Assembly: GCA_945898195.1 (NCBI GenBank)
Contig: CAMDHM010000016.1
Span: 1 to 54,973 of the forward strand
DNA from: Pseudobacteriovorax antillogorgiicola
GTDB lineage: Bacteria > Bdellovibrionota_B > Oligoflexia > Oligoflexales > RGVZ01
DNA: 54,973 nt
Reading direction: 5' to 3'
A program made the translations under genes and the position numbers. The notes below the pieces were generated by a model. That model worked only from the letters and a program-made list of their open reading frames with translations, did no database searches and had not been told where the DNA came from. Positions 18,335 through 27,283 of the stretch are shown piece after piece. How positions within the stretch are numbered: the first letter of the stretch is position 1; every line of letters begins with the position of its first letter.

Positions 18335-18498
18335 GGTGACACCCTCCGATTGCAGTCGATGAGTTTTACACCAGCACCTAGGCCTTGGCCGAGGGGAAAT
18401 TGGGGTTTGCACTGGGGGGCTGATTTTGCTCTTATGCGAATCCAGTCCCGCCCAGGTGATGTCAGGGTCGGGGGGCCGTTTTGCTAGGGGAATTGCGA

Positions 18499-19764
18499 AT
18501 GAATCGTTCTCGTTCAACAAACGCCAGGGTGCTGTGGGTGCGATTCTTACTCATGGCATCGGGGCGTAACCTGCTGAGATCATTTCGAAGAACGGCAATC
18601 AGCCTGCTTGCGATTGCCAGCGCTGTTGCGGCAATGATTGTGTTTCAATCTTTTGTAAACGGGGTCAAGTCGACGTTCCGTCACGACGTTATCACGTCGA
18701 ATTACGGCCACTTCCAGATCACGAGGCATGGATTTCGCAAAAACGACAGCGATGAGCCTTTTGCCTATCAAATCAGCGGGGCCTCGAAACTGCGCGAGCG
18801 GATCGAAAAGGAAGTCGCGCCATTGTCGTTTTTTTCGCAACGGCAGATTTTTTATGGATTACTGAATTATAACGACCGCTCACTTGGCGGGATCGGTTTT
18901 GGGATTGAGGCGGAAGAGGAGCGCCGTTTTTTGACCCTGGTTCAGGTTGAACAAGGAAAGCATCTTGCTGATGGCGGAGACCTCTCGATTTTTGTTGGGT
19001 TCAAGCTTGCACAAAAATTAAGGGCGAAGCCAGGTGACATGATGACTGTCCTGGTGACCACGAAGACCGGTTCTATGAATGCCTTGGACCTGGAAATGGT
19101 CGGGACTTTCAAGACGGGAATCACCCAATTAGACGAAGGATCTTATTTCATCCATCGCCGGATTTCTGAGCAGCTTCTCAAGGTCGAAGGCGCACCGATC
19201 GTCATGATCGGATTCAAAGACGATGATGAGATGAAGTATCAGAAGAAACTCAATCAGGTTGTGGCGGATTACGATCCAACTCTTGAAGTCGCTCATTGGC
19301 GGCAACTTGCGGAATTTTTCGATAATACGATGGGATGGGTTGAGAAACAGGTTTTTGTTTTTCGAATCATCATCTTGATCATCGCCACAATCAGTATCGT
19401 AACCGTATTTATGATGGGATTAATGGAACGCATGGGCGAATTTGGCACAATGCGAGCCATCGGAACCCATCGGCAGTCGATTGCGGCAATGATTTTTCTG
19501 GAATCAATTCTGCAGTCCACCCTTGGCAGCTTGATAGGGGTTGGTTTGGGTATGTTTATCATCACCGGACTATTGACCAACGGGATCACGATGCCGCCAC
19601 CACCCCTGATGTCGGTGCCGTTTCATGTTACGTTTTTAATTCCGTGGGCGAATATTCCGTTGACGTTGGCACTGTGTGTGCTTGTTGCAGGTGGCGCGGG
19701 CGTACTTCCAGCGTGGCGTATGGCACGAATCAGAATCGTGGAGGCGCTTGGACGCAATGTCTGA
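18499..19764 (+). CDS. MacB/LolE-type ABC permease (FtsX family)
   Basis: The 421-residue protein has one N-terminal helix (about 33-55), a periplasmic domain and three C-terminal helices. The FtsX motif is ERMGEFGTMRAIGTHR (about 309-324), followed by PAWRMARIRIVEALG at the end. It differs from LolC/E in its N-terminus and from MacB in lacking a fused ATPase. ATG 18499 is preceded by AGGGG. It is the first of four tightly packed genes (permease, ATPase, LolA-like protein, beta-barrel), so its substrate is probably a lipoprotein or lipid handed on to the outer membrane. Confidence 0.87.
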   Translation: MNRSRSTNARVLWVRFLLMASGRNLLRSFRRTAISLLAIASAVAAMIVFQSFVNGVKSTFRHDVITSNYGHFQITRHGFRKNDSDEPFAYQISGASKLRERIEKEVAPLSFFSQRQIFYGLLNYNDRSLGGIGFGIEAEEERRFLTLVQVEQGKHLADGGDLSIFVGFKLAQKLRAKPGDMMTVLVTTKTGSMNALDLEMVGTFKTGITQLDEGSYFIHRRISEQLLKVEGAPIVMIGFKDDDEMKYQKKLNQVVADYDPTLEVAHWRQLAEFFDNTMGWVEKQVFVFRIIILIIATISIVTVFMMGLMERMGEFGTMRAIGTHRQSIAAMIFLESILQSTLGSLIGVGLGMFIITGLLTNGITMPPPPLMSVPFHVTFLIPWANIPLTLALCVLVAGGAGVLPAWRMARIRIVEALGRNV

Positions 19765-20437
19765 AATCTATCAACTAAATAATGTTTCGAAAACGTACAT
19801 GGTCGGGAATGTTCCCGTAGATGCTTTGAATGGCATGACGCTTTCTCTTCGGAGGGGGGAGTTTGCGGCACTTCAAGGGCCTTCTGGAAGTGGAAAGTCG
19901 ACCTTGTTGAATGTCGTGGGTTTGATTGAAAAACCAACGAATGGCGTGATTCGCTTTCGTGGGCAGGATGTCACCCAAGCCAATGAGGAGCTCTTGACCG
20001 ACCTGAGGCAGGAATGCATCGGATTTATTTTTCAGAGCTTCAATTTAATTCCGGTTTTGTCGGCCTTGGAAAACGTGGAATATGCTCTTTATTTAGAGCA
20101 AAGGTTCACGCGTGAAGAGGTTCGCGAGCGGGCCATGGGAGCCGTTCAGAGCGTTGGCCTTGAGAGATTTGCCAGCCACCGGCCGGCGGAATTAAGCGGT
20201 GGGCAACGTCAGCGCGTCGCCATTGCACGGGCTTTGGTCAAGAAGCCACAGATCATTATTGCCGATGAACCAACGGCAAATTTGGATTCCAAGACGGCAG
20301 GACAAATCCTTGATTTGATGAAACGCCTAAAAGATGAACTTCATACGACGATCTTCGTTGCCACTCATGACAAGGCAATAGCGGACATGGCTGAGAGGAT
20401 CATCAAGATTAAAGACGGGAGAATTGATGAAGATTAA
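19757..20437 (+). CDS. LolD/MacB-type ABC transporter ATPase
   Basis: The 226-residue ATPase shows Walker A GPSGSGKST, the Q loop FIFQSFNLIP, signature LSGGQRQRVAIARAL, Walker B IIIADEPTANLDS and the switch ATHDKAI. FQSFNLIPVLSALENVEY is typical of the LolD/MacB/FtsE group of mechanotransmission ATPases, which do not transport through the membrane but pull on a periplasmic partner. Its ATG lies 8 nt inside the permease gene, and its own end overlaps the next gene by 11 nt, so the proteins should be made together. Confidence 0.92.
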   Translation: MSEIYQLNNVSKTYMVGNVPVDALNGMTLSLRRGEFAALQGPSGSGKSTLLNVVGLIEKPTNGVIRFRGQDVTQANEELLTDLRQECIGFIFQSFNLIPVLSALENVEYALYLEQRFTREEVRERAMGAVQSVGLERFASHRPAELSGGQRQRVAIARALVKKPQIIIADEPTANLDSKTAGQILDLMKRLKDELHTTIFVATHDKAIADMAERIIKIKDGRIDED

Positions 20438-21203
20438 AAGAAGCAAGAAATTGCGCAATCCGCGGATCCATAGCGTTAGTCTTGTTATGGTGCTGGCCTT
20501 TGGACTGGCAATGCCGGCAATGGCACTTAATAAGATCGATGCCTCGGTTGTTTTGGAAAAAGCAGAAGGAATTCGTAATCCAAGTGGAGATTATTCCGTT
20601 GATGTCGAACTTAGCGACTCTAAGTCGTCTAAGACGGACCACCGGATTTACGAATCTTTCCTTAAGGGTCGCGATAAGGCCCTGGTTAAATTTGTGCAGC
20701 CGGCTTCCGAATCAGGAACTAGAGTTCTCATGACGGGCTCGGACATGTATGTTTTCGTGCCTACAGCAGCAAAACCGATGCGTATCTCTGCAAATCAGAA
20801 ACTTACCGGAAACGCGGCTTATGGCGATGTCGCCAGATTATCATTTATCGGCAATTATTCGGCCAAACATAAGACGGTGGAAAAGGTCGACGGAAAAGAT
20901 ACTTACGTTCTCGAACTGACCTCCATTCCCGACCGTCCCGTAACCTACGATAAAATAGAATATTGGGTTGACGTGAAATCCATGCGCCCAGTCAAGGCCG
21001 TCTACATGACACAAAGCGGCAAGCCGATTCGCGAGGGAACATTTGAGGATTTTGGAGATGTTTTTGGAGTGCAGCGACCCAGGACCTTTGTCCTCAAAAA
21101 CTTGCTAAAGAGCGATCACGTCACGCGTTTGAATTTTAAAAATCCAAAGCAAAGATCTTTTCCAGAACTCATGTTTGAAAAGCAAAATCTCGGACGGAAC
21201 TAA
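20427..21203 (+). CDS. LolA-like periplasmic outer-membrane lipoprotein-sorting protein
   Basis: The 258-residue protein begins with a basic n-region and a Sec signal peptide (cleavage after about AMA, residue 33). The mature part is the LolA-like fold often labelled outer membrane lipoprotein-sorting protein: RDKALVKFVQPASESGTRVL, then DMYVFVPTAAKPMRIS, then TYVLELTSIP, and VDVKSMRPVKAVYMTQSGKPI. In other genomes this family sits beside RND or ABC exporters and carries a lipid ligand through the periplasm. The start at 20427 is favoured by GGGAG seven bases upstream. Confidence 0.85.
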   Translation: MKIKRSKKLRNPRIHSVSLVMVLAFGLAMPAMALNKIDASVVLEKAEGIRNPSGDYSVDVELSDSKSSKTDHRIYESFLKGRDKALVKFVQPASESGTRVLMTGSDMYVFVPTAAKPMRISANQKLTGNAAYGDVARLSFIGNYSAKHKTVEKVDGKDTYVLELTSIPDRPVTYDKIEYWVDVKSMRPVKAVYMTQSGKPIREGTFEDFGDVFGVQRPRTFVLKNLLKSDHVTRLNFKNPKQRSFPELMFEKQNLGRN

Positions 21204-21224
21204 AAGGCAGAATCTGAGGTGCTC

Positions 21225-22703
21225 ATGCTAATTCGCCGATCTAGAGTGTCGAGTGCAGTTGGGACGCTGGTGGCCTTCCTGGCGATCGCTTGTGCCCTGC
21301 AATCTGGACAGGCCTCGGCAAAAGTTGATTTATATGGACGCGTGTCACAGACGGCTCGCTTTTTTCTGACGGATGAACGCTTTCGTCATCAGATCACGGA
21401 AATCAGTTTGCGGCAGGTCGCCGATGTTCGCGAAGGCGTCACAACGGTTATAGAAGGCAGATTTCGCTATGATTCGGCGCTTTTTCCTGCGCCAACTCTG
21501 CCATTGCGCCACTACTCAAAAGAAGTCCGCAATGACGAGGGATTCGAGGCCGATAGTCGACAAGTTTACCTTGATTGGCTGACTGACAATTGGGCCATCA
21601 AAGCTGGGCGAATCCAATTTGATTGGATGGATTCACTGTCACCGCGAACCAGCGATGCCGTGACGGCATTGGATTTGCGTTTTGGTGGCTTTGATAACGC
21701 CTCCCAGATCATTGAACCAGTCGAGGCGCTGTCGGCGAATACTTCACTCGGTTTTGGTAGCATTGAATTCATGGTGGTCCCGCGAGCCAAGCATCATCGC
21801 TTGCCCAAGGGTGAGAATGGTTACGGTTACGTTGAGCGCGTAAATGGGCTCCTTGATGGCGTAGGCCGGGTCTTGGCGGCGTCTGGTGTGCGGGGCTCGA
21901 TACGGCCAGCTTTGGTCTCCAGTCAGATTCCGGTCGATACCAGTGAGGTGGAGTTTGGCAGCCGCTTTTTAGCGAGTGCAAAAGGAATCGATTTTTCAGC
22001 CTTCGCTTGGCATGGGCATCAGCGGACTCCGTCCCTAGAACTGACTATCTTTGAGGGCGAAGGTTCCGCGGCTCAATCCCAACTTTGGGATCTACACGCA
22101 ACGGAACAATATCCCAGGATGAATAGCTACGGTGCTTTTGCGTCCTATGGCGCTGAGGCTTCCGTTTTCAGGCTTTTCAGCCTTTATGAGCCTGGGCGCG
22201 CACCAGGAATTTTAGTCGAAGATGAATTGGCCGCTTTTCTGACCCTTGGGTCTCTTGATCCTTCGCGACTGTTTGGAGGTCGGGCGTACCGCCGCGAGGC
22301 AGTCGAAGATCGGCTCCGCGGCGGGATTGGTTTTGACTACGTTTTTTCAAAGCACCTGAAGGTTTACTCAGAAGGATACATGACGTTTTCTCGCGTCACA
22401 GGTCGAGCCCTCGGCGGTGCTGGAACGGAAGATTTAATAAAGGAGCATACGGCGACGGTGAGGCTATCCAACGAGTCATTTGAGGATTTATTTATTAGTT
22501 GTGACGCAACAATTACGGGGCCAGAACGTTCCTGGCTCGTTAATCCTGATGTGACACTGGAATGGCGTGGCGCTGAAACGTCGAAAAATACTTGGAAGTT
22601 GTCTTTCGGTGGTTGGTTTGTTCAATCTGAGTCGGATCAATCCGCATTGAGCATTTTGCGGGAGGCACGGCAGGTCTACATGCGGCTCGCTGCTTGGATG
22701 TAA
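21225..22703 (+). CDS. Predicted outer-membrane beta-barrel of the export cluster
   Basis: The 492-residue protein has a signal peptide (about 1-30, ending near QASA) and a mature part of alternating short beta strands such as VDLYGRVSQTARFFL, TTVIEGRFRYDSALF and WAIKAGRIQFDW. The early DSRQVYLDWLTDNWAIKAGRI block resembles the DUF1302 or phosphoporin type. GAGG five bases before the ATG decides the start. It ends the four-gene cluster and is the likely outer-membrane exit or receptor. A single Cys pair is absent; ligand unknown. Confidence 0.7.
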   Translation: MLIRRSRVSSAVGTLVAFLAIACALQSGQASAKVDLYGRVSQTARFFLTDERFRHQITEISLRQVADVREGVTTVIEGRFRYDSALFPAPTLPLRHYSKEVRNDEGFEADSRQVYLDWLTDNWAIKAGRIQFDWMDSLSPRTSDAVTALDLRFGGFDNASQIIEPVEALSANTSLGFGSIEFMVVPRAKHHRLPKGENGYGYVERVNGLLDGVGRVLAASGVRGSIRPALVSSQIPVDTSEVEFGSRFLASAKGIDFSAFAWHGHQRTPSLELTIFEGEGSAAQSQLWDLHATEQYPRMNSYGAFASYGAEASVFRLFSLYEPGRAPGILVEDELAAFLTLGSLDPSRLFGGRAYRREAVEDRLRGGIGFDYVFSKHLKVYSEGYMTFSRVTGRALGGAGTEDLIKEHTATVRLSNESFEDLFISCDATITGPERSWLVNPDVTLEWRGAETSKNTWKLSFGGWFVQSESDQSALSILREARQVYMRLAAWM

Positions 22704-22760
22704 GCTCGGATGGAGCGGCTGGGGTAAGAGAAATCAGGCGAGGACTGCTGCGAGTAAGAG

Positions 22761-24296
22761 ATGAAGGTTCCCTTAACAATCGTTGATCATTTGCGTCGGG
22801 CTGAGCAAGTCTACGGCAACCGAATTGGGTTTGTTGATGAGACCGATCAGCCGGCAATCTCCCTGGGCAATCAAACCTATGCGCAGATGGCAGATCGTGC
22901 ACGGGCCCAAGCTGCTGGCCTAGATGCATTGGGCATACCCCGTGGTGCTCGCGTGGCGGTGGTGAGTCAGAACTCCGCCCGTTTGCTCAACAGTTTTTTC
23001 GGTGTCAGTGGATCAGGGCGCATTTTTGTGCCGATCAACTTTCGTTTGGTGGCCGAAGAGGTTTCCTACATCGTAAATCACTGCGAAGCAGATGTTTTGA
23101 TGGTTGATCCGCAACTTGATAAAGCGCTGATCAAGGTAAAGGCAAAACATCGCTTTGTCATCGGTTCTGAGTCTGATGAACAGTTGTACAAATTTGGTGT
23201 TGAGGCGCAGCCTTGGGCGCCGGATGAAGATGCAACTGCGACGATTAATTACACCAGCGGCACCACGGCTCGGCCAAAGGGAGTGCAGCTCACGCATCGC
23301 ACGCTGTGGTTGAATGCAGCCATATTCGGCTGGCACTTGGGGGTCGGAGATCGTGATGTGTATTTACATACCTTGCCCCAGTTTCATTGCAACAGCTGGG
23401 GGCTGGTTTACGCAGTCACCGCTATGGGCGGACGGCACATCATCTTGCGTAAGGTTGATGGTGCAGAGATCTTGCGTCGCATTGATGAGCATGGTGTGAC
23501 GCTGCTGTGTGGAGCGCCTGCAGTGGCCAATATGATTCTAGATGCCGCTGCGAAATGGCCAGGCGACATACCAGGTCGTGGTCGCGTAAGGATGGTGGTT
23601 GCCGGCGCACCGCCGCCCACGCGCACGATAGAACGCATCGAAAAAGAGCTTGGTTGGGAGTTTAATCAGATTTATGGTCTGACCGAAACGGCGCCAGTTC
23701 TCACTATAAATCGTCCTCGTGCTGAATTCGATCGCATGTCTCACTCCGAACGCGCGGTGAAGCTCAGTGCTGCGGGGGCTCCTGCTTTAGGCGTTGAAGT
23801 TAGGACGGACTCTAGTAACCAGATACTTGCCAGAAGCAACGTGGTGATGGAGGGGTACTGGAATCAGCCGAAGGAAACTGCAGAGGCCATTGTGGACGGA
23901 TGGTTTTACACCGGCGACGGTGGTGTTATTGATGATGAAAACGTCGTAACGATTAGCGATCGAAAAAAAGATGTGATTATCTCTGGCGGTGAAAACGTCA
24001 GTTCTATCGAAGTGGAAGACGCCGTATTTTCGCACAAAGATGTCGCTGAAGTGGCCGTTATTGGTGTTCCGGATGAAAAATGGGGTGAGCTTGTCATGGC
24101 ACTTGTCGTGAAATCTCCCGGAGCAGCTGTGACAGAGGATGAATTGATTGCATACACGAAAACCAGGTTGGCGGGTTACAAGTGCCCTAAGAAGGTTGAG
24201 TTTCGCGAGGAGTTACCTCGGACGACAACGGGAAAATTACAAAAATTTAAGTTACGCGAGCCTTATTGGCGGGGGCGTAACCGCCAAGTTAACTAG
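22761..24296 (+). CDS. Acyl-CoA synthetase (AMP-forming)
   Basis: ANL-superfamily ligase of 511 residues that activates a carboxylic acid as acyl-AMP and then acyl-CoA. Core motifs are A3 YTSGTTARPKG (164-174), A5 YGLTETAP, A7/A8 FYTGDGGVIDD with DRKKDVIISGGENVSS, and A10 TTTGKLQKFKLR with the catalytic Lys492. The closest-looking group is medium- and long-chain fatty-acyl-CoA ligases similar to plant AAE proteins. The substrate chain length cannot be read from sequence. It may feed the crotonase and dehydrogenase pair at 29.5-31.2 kb. The Shine-Dalgarno is weak. Confidence 0.92.
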   Translation: MKVPLTIVDHLRRAEQVYGNRIGFVDETDQPAISLGNQTYAQMADRARAQAAGLDALGIPRGARVAVVSQNSARLLNSFFGVSGSGRIFVPINFRLVAEEVSYIVNHCEADVLMVDPQLDKALIKVKAKHRFVIGSESDEQLYKFGVEAQPWAPDEDATATINYTSGTTARPKGVQLTHRTLWLNAAIFGWHLGVGDRDVYLHTLPQFHCNSWGLVYAVTAMGGRHIILRKVDGAEILRRIDEHGVTLLCGAPAVANMILDAAAKWPGDIPGRGRVRMVVAGAPPPTRTIERIEKELGWEFNQIYGLTETAPVLTINRPRAEFDRMSHSERAVKLSAAGAPALGVEVRTDSSNQILARSNVVMEGYWNQPKETAEAIVDGWFYTGDGGVIDDENVVTISDRKKDVIISGGENVSSIEVEDAVFSHKDVAEVAVIGVPDEKWGELVMALVVKSPGAAVTEDELIAYTKTRLAGYKCPKKVEFREELPRTTTGKLQKFKLREPYWRGRNRQVN

Positions 24297-24332
24297 CTCC
24301 AGAAGATTGCCTTTAATTAGGCCGTGGTTTTT

Positions 24333-25208
24333 TTATTTTCTCGAGGCACATCCGGTCGACAATTCTGCTCGAATGCCAGTTTTGAGCGTTGCGCTGCAGA
24401 CCAGATGATCATCGCTTGCCCGGATAAAATCAACCCTCGCCGCGCTGGCGCCATCCTGCAGGGTGAGGCGGGCCCAATGTGGCTTCGTGTTGAACATCCA
24501 ATCAGTTGTGACTGCCACGCCATCTTGTATTCCTGAAACGGGAGTGTCGGACCGTACTTCCTTCACTGCTCCGGATAAAACAACAGGAAGGTCATCATAA
24601 TGAGCAAGTAACGCAAGGTGATCATGGCCGACAAACAGAGCGGTAATTTTTGAGCGAAATTTTTTAAGAACCGGACGAATCGCCAGTTGAAAGTTCTTTT
24701 TTTCGTCCCATGAATGGGTGTGGGACAGTGTGTAGGTTGGGTGATGGTAAACTATAAAAACAAATGGCTCTTGTGCGGCTGAAAGTTCCGAAGTGAGAAA
24801 TGCTGCTTGGGCGTTGGCCGTGTCGACATTGTCTGAGTTGAGTATAACGAATCGTGCAGTGCCCATCAGCTTGCTGTAATATTCGCCAGGCATGCGGAAA
24901 AATCGTTTTTCCTCCGGGTAACCTGCATTGTGATTTCCAATTGCGACGACGTCAAACTTGAAATTTTTTTCAGACCAGTGATTCCAGACCTCGGCGTAGG
25001 TTGAAGTGTAGAGATTGTCTCCCGGTAGGATTAAGTTCCGCACCGGAGTTTTTAAGATGGACTCCTGTACGCTTCTCGCCTCGGCGGTCCACTGCCCGGC
25101 ATCACCAATGATGGCCCATTCCAAACGTGCAGCCCATACGGGCGTCACGCCTAACAGGGTGAATATCATTACGGACGAACAAATCAGCCTGATCATCGGG
25201 TACAGCAT
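24333..25208 (-). CDS. Secreted calcineurin-like metallophosphoesterase
   Basis: The 291-residue protein starts with a Sec signal peptide (cleavage near VWA, residue 26) and then a compact metallophosphoesterase domain. All five metal-binding blocks are present: GDAG (Asp36), GDN (Asp64, Asn65), GNHN (Asn92, His93), YHHP (His155, His156) and GHDH (His195, His197). The arrangement resembles purple or tartrate-resistant acid phosphatases. A GGGGAT Shine-Dalgarno precedes the ATG. It is probably periplasmic and hydrolyses phosphomonoesters; the real substrate is unknown. Confidence 0.9.
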   Translation of the reverse strand: MLYPMIRLICSSVMIFTLLGVTPVWAARLEWAIIGDAGQWTAEARSVQESILKTPVRNLILPGDNLYTSTYAEVWNHWSEKNFKFDVVAIGNHNAGYPEEKRFFRMPGEYYSKLMGTARFVILNSDNVDTANAQAAFLTSELSAAQEPFVFIVYHHPTYTLSHTHSWDEKKNFQLAIRPVLKKFRSKITALFVGHDHLALLAHYDDLPVVLSGAVKEVRSDTPVSGIQDGVAVTTDWMFNTKPHWARLTLQDGASAARVDFIRASDDHLVCSATLKTGIRAELSTGCASRK

Positions 25209-25232
25209 GAGATCCCCATGAGCCCTTGTGCC

Positions 25233-26378
25233 TCAGGGGACCCGGGCGGCGGCTCGTTTCAATCGGTCGTTGATTGCAAAAGCCAGCCCAGTGTCATCGG
25301 GGCATGGTTCGGCGATGATACAGGAAAGGCTGATGTCGTCGTCAAGGGATCTTAGCGAGGCAAAAAGATTACGCGCCGCCTCAATCATGTCGCCTTTTGG
25401 ACTGAGGGATTTCACCGTAACCGGAATGCCAAGAGCGCTCTCGACGGCCTTTTGGTGTAGGGCCTGACTTCCAGTCGGAACAAGGTATCCAATTTTCAAG
25501 GCGCCTGGACTCATTTTTTCCACAGCATCTTTAAGTTGTTGGATCGTCGCAGCATCCCTTCGTGCGAGGTGCCTGCTCGTTCCGGGTGGCATCAAAAACA
25601 TGGTTTTTCCAGGAGCATAGTGGGACTCCATCATTCCGGGAGCTTGAGCGGGGGTTGATCCATTAGAATTAGTTTGAATTGCGATGGCGGTCGCACTGGT
25701 GGTTTTCAATTCAAACGCGAGGGCCTGGTGCAAGGCATCGATACTGACTCCGCCGGGACGCAACACGGTCAATGAGCCATCCTGATTGACGGCGACGATT
25801 GTCGATTCGACGCCCACATCACATGGCCCGCCATCCAGGACTGCAGCTATGCGCCCATCAAGTTCGTCGATGACGTGGTCTGCTGTGGTGGGGCTAATTC
25901 GTCCAAAACGGTTGGCACTTGGGGCGGCCAAAGGTTGGCCGAGGCGTTGTAGGAGGACTTGTGCAACCGGGTGATCAGGCATTCGCACGCCTACGGTGGG
26001 TAGCCCGCTGGTAATGACGTCTGGAATTTTTTCTGATTTTGGTGCCACGATGGTCAGCGGCCCAGGCCAGAATGCCCGAATAAGCGAATCAATGACAAGC
26101 TGCTGATTAGGCCCCATTTTGCTCGGAGAGAAAATATTGGCCGCAATCAACTCCGCGCACGAATGCCATGCTCGCGGCACATGAACGATTAAAGGATCGA
26201 AGGCTGGGCGTTCCTTGGCGGCGAAGATCCCCGCCGCTGCATTGGCATCTAAAGCGAGGGCGGCAAGCCCATAAACTGTTTCTGTCGGAATCGCGACAAG
26301 TTCACCGGCATTCAAAAGGTCGATAGCCTTGTCGATGCCATAGGCATCTGGGAAAAGTTTTTCGGTCTTGATGTTCAT
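25233..26378 (-). CDS. tsaC: L-threonylcarbamoyladenylate synthase (Sua5 type)
   Basis: This enzyme makes threonylcarbamoyl-AMP from threonine, bicarbonate and ATP, the first step of the universal t6A37 tRNA modification. The N-terminal YrdC domain (about 10-210) has PTETVYGLA, the KERP nucleotide-binding lysine and arginine, and SANRFGRISPTTADHV. The C-terminal extension (about 245-381) after SHYAPGK is the Sua5 domain, so this is the long Sua5 form rather than the short TsaC. The start overlaps the end of the upstream gene by 4 nt. Confidence 0.95.
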   Translation of the reverse strand: MNIKTEKLFPDAYGIDKAIDLLNAGELVAIPTETVYGLAALALDANAAAGIFAAKERPAFDPLIVHVPRAWHSCAELIAANIFSPSKMGPNQQLVIDSLIRAFWPGPLTIVAPKSEKIPDVITSGLPTVGVRMPDHPVAQVLLQRLGQPLAAPSANRFGRISPTTADHVIDELDGRIAAVLDGGPCDVGVESTIVAVNQDGSLTVLRPGGVSIDALHQALAFELKTTSATAIAIQTNSNGSTPAQAPGMMESHYAPGKTMFLMPPGTSRHLARRDAATIQQLKDAVEKMSPGALKIGYLVPTGSQALHQKAVESALGIPVTVKSLSPKGDMIEAARNLFASLRSLDDDISLSCIIAEPCPDDTGLAFAINDRLKRAAARVP

Positions 26379-26845
26379 TTGACGGCGCGATTTATGGTTA
26401 CATTAAAGCCCTTGGAGCCAAGGTGAACTTCAGTGGCTTCACCGGTCAGGTCACCGGGCTGGTCCATGCCCCCGGCTCCGTCGGAATCTAGCCGCGCCTT
26501 GATCGTGAAGGTTTCTGGCATTCCGCTGGCGGCAGCGCCGGGCATCATCGTCATCGTTTCCGGAGTCAAAATAAAATCATGAAATTTTCCCTGGGGATCA
26601 GCGGAAATGCTGAACCGGGCAGCGCCAAGTGGCATGCGGCCGCCTCCTGCTGGCAAGGCGACAACGTACAGGGTTCGGATGCCTCGGGCGGAGGCTTCAA
26701 GGTCTGGTGCGATCGTTACGGAACCCGACGCATAGAGTGGCGAGCGTGTGCCGGTCATGAAAGCAGCCGAAATCGCCATAATTAGCACCGCAACGGCGCC
26801 GGCAACGACGAAGGGCATTTTTGATTTTTTAGGCATTTTGGTCAT
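26375..26845 (-). CDS. Membrane-anchored stand-alone CcmI C-terminal-like domain
   Basis: The 156-residue protein has one N-terminal transmembrane helix (about 11-30) and a periplasmic beta-rich domain. LYVVALPAGGGRMPLGAARFSI, then LTPETMTMMPG, then ARLDSDGAGGMDQPGDLTGE matches the pattern at the C-terminus of CcmI/CycH (FVFAR...MPLA..R, DD.MAMMPG, AR.S.SG.A..QPGDLEG), the part that binds apocytochrome c in known systems. The TPR part of CcmI is absent and no ccm genes are nearby. Assignment is by motif recall and is moderate. Confidence 0.6.
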   Translation of the reverse strand: MTKMPKKSKMPFVVAGAVAVLIMAISAAFMTGTRSPLYASGSVTIAPDLEASARGIRTLYVVALPAGGGRMPLGAARFSISADPQGKFHDFILTPETMTMMPGAAASGMPETFTIKARLDSDGAGGMDQPGDLTGEATEVHLGSKGFNVTINRAVK

Positions 26846-26875
26846 GATCTGGCTTTCAAAAAAAAATGGTCATCG

Positions 26876-27121
26876 TTAGTGTTTGCAGCCAAAGCCGCAT
26901 GAGTGAGCGGGCTTTGCTGGGGGAGTGGCTTCCGGTGTGCGTTCCCGCCGGGCTTTTGTTCCGCTGGAGGCGAGGGCGATGGAAACCGAACTCATCATCT
27001 TTTCCAGGACACACTTATTGCTAGTGCAGTCTTCACCTCGGGTCGGGGCCAGGTCGGACATGCGCGCTGAAATCTCAAACTTTTTGTCACAAGTCCCGCA
27101 TTTGTAAGCATAAATTGGCAT
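26876..27121 (-). CDS. FmdB-type zinc ribbon protein
   Basis: The 81-residue protein opens with MPIYAYKCGTCDKKFE, the hallmark of the FmdB/CxxC_CXXC_SSSS regulatory zinc ribbon family. Probable metal ligands are Cys8, Cys11, Cys32 and Cys37; the second pair is CTSNKC, with four residues between the cysteines rather than the usual two. A flexible tail ends in CGFGC. Function in this family is poorly known. AGGGA lies eight bases before the ATG. It is the first gene of the run into the CcmI-like gene and tsaC, which is transcribed leftwards. Confidence 0.85.
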   Translation of the reverse strand: MPIYAYKCGTCDKKFEISARMSDLAPTRGEDCTSNKCVLEKMMSSVSIALASSGTKARRERTPEATPPAKPAHSCGFGCKH

Positions 27122-27189
27122 TTTTTGGTCCCTTTTTCGCAGTTGAATCCCCGGTGGATTCCAGCCATGAAATTTACCCGCGCATGCTA

Positions 27190-27206
27190 CCTGAATCAGA
27201 TTCAGG
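27190..27206. promoter_or_regulatory. 17-bp perfect palindrome between divergent genes
   Basis: CCTGAATC (27190-27197), a central A, and GATTCAGG (27199-27206) form a perfect inverted repeat with a one-base centre. It lies between the divergent fmdB-like gene and the secreted-protein gene at 27284. Length, symmetry and position are those of an operator for a dimeric repressor or activator. No matching regulator gene is adjacent. Confidence 0.55.
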
Positions 27207-27283
27207 GCGGAAGCCCCCTAAATTTGTCAGGAATAGGGTAACATTACGGTCAAAGACCAACAGAATTGATTCTAGGAGGATTT

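Noticed and set aside
18335..18480. Possible manganese (yybP-ykoY) riboswitch before terC
   Set aside because: The region has GC-rich short repeats but none of the conserved yybP-ykoY loop sequences could be found on the minus strand.
24308..24332. Terminator between the acyl-CoA ligase and phosphoesterase genes
   Set aside because: GCCT/AGGC is only a 4-bp stem and the T run is separated from it by five bases.
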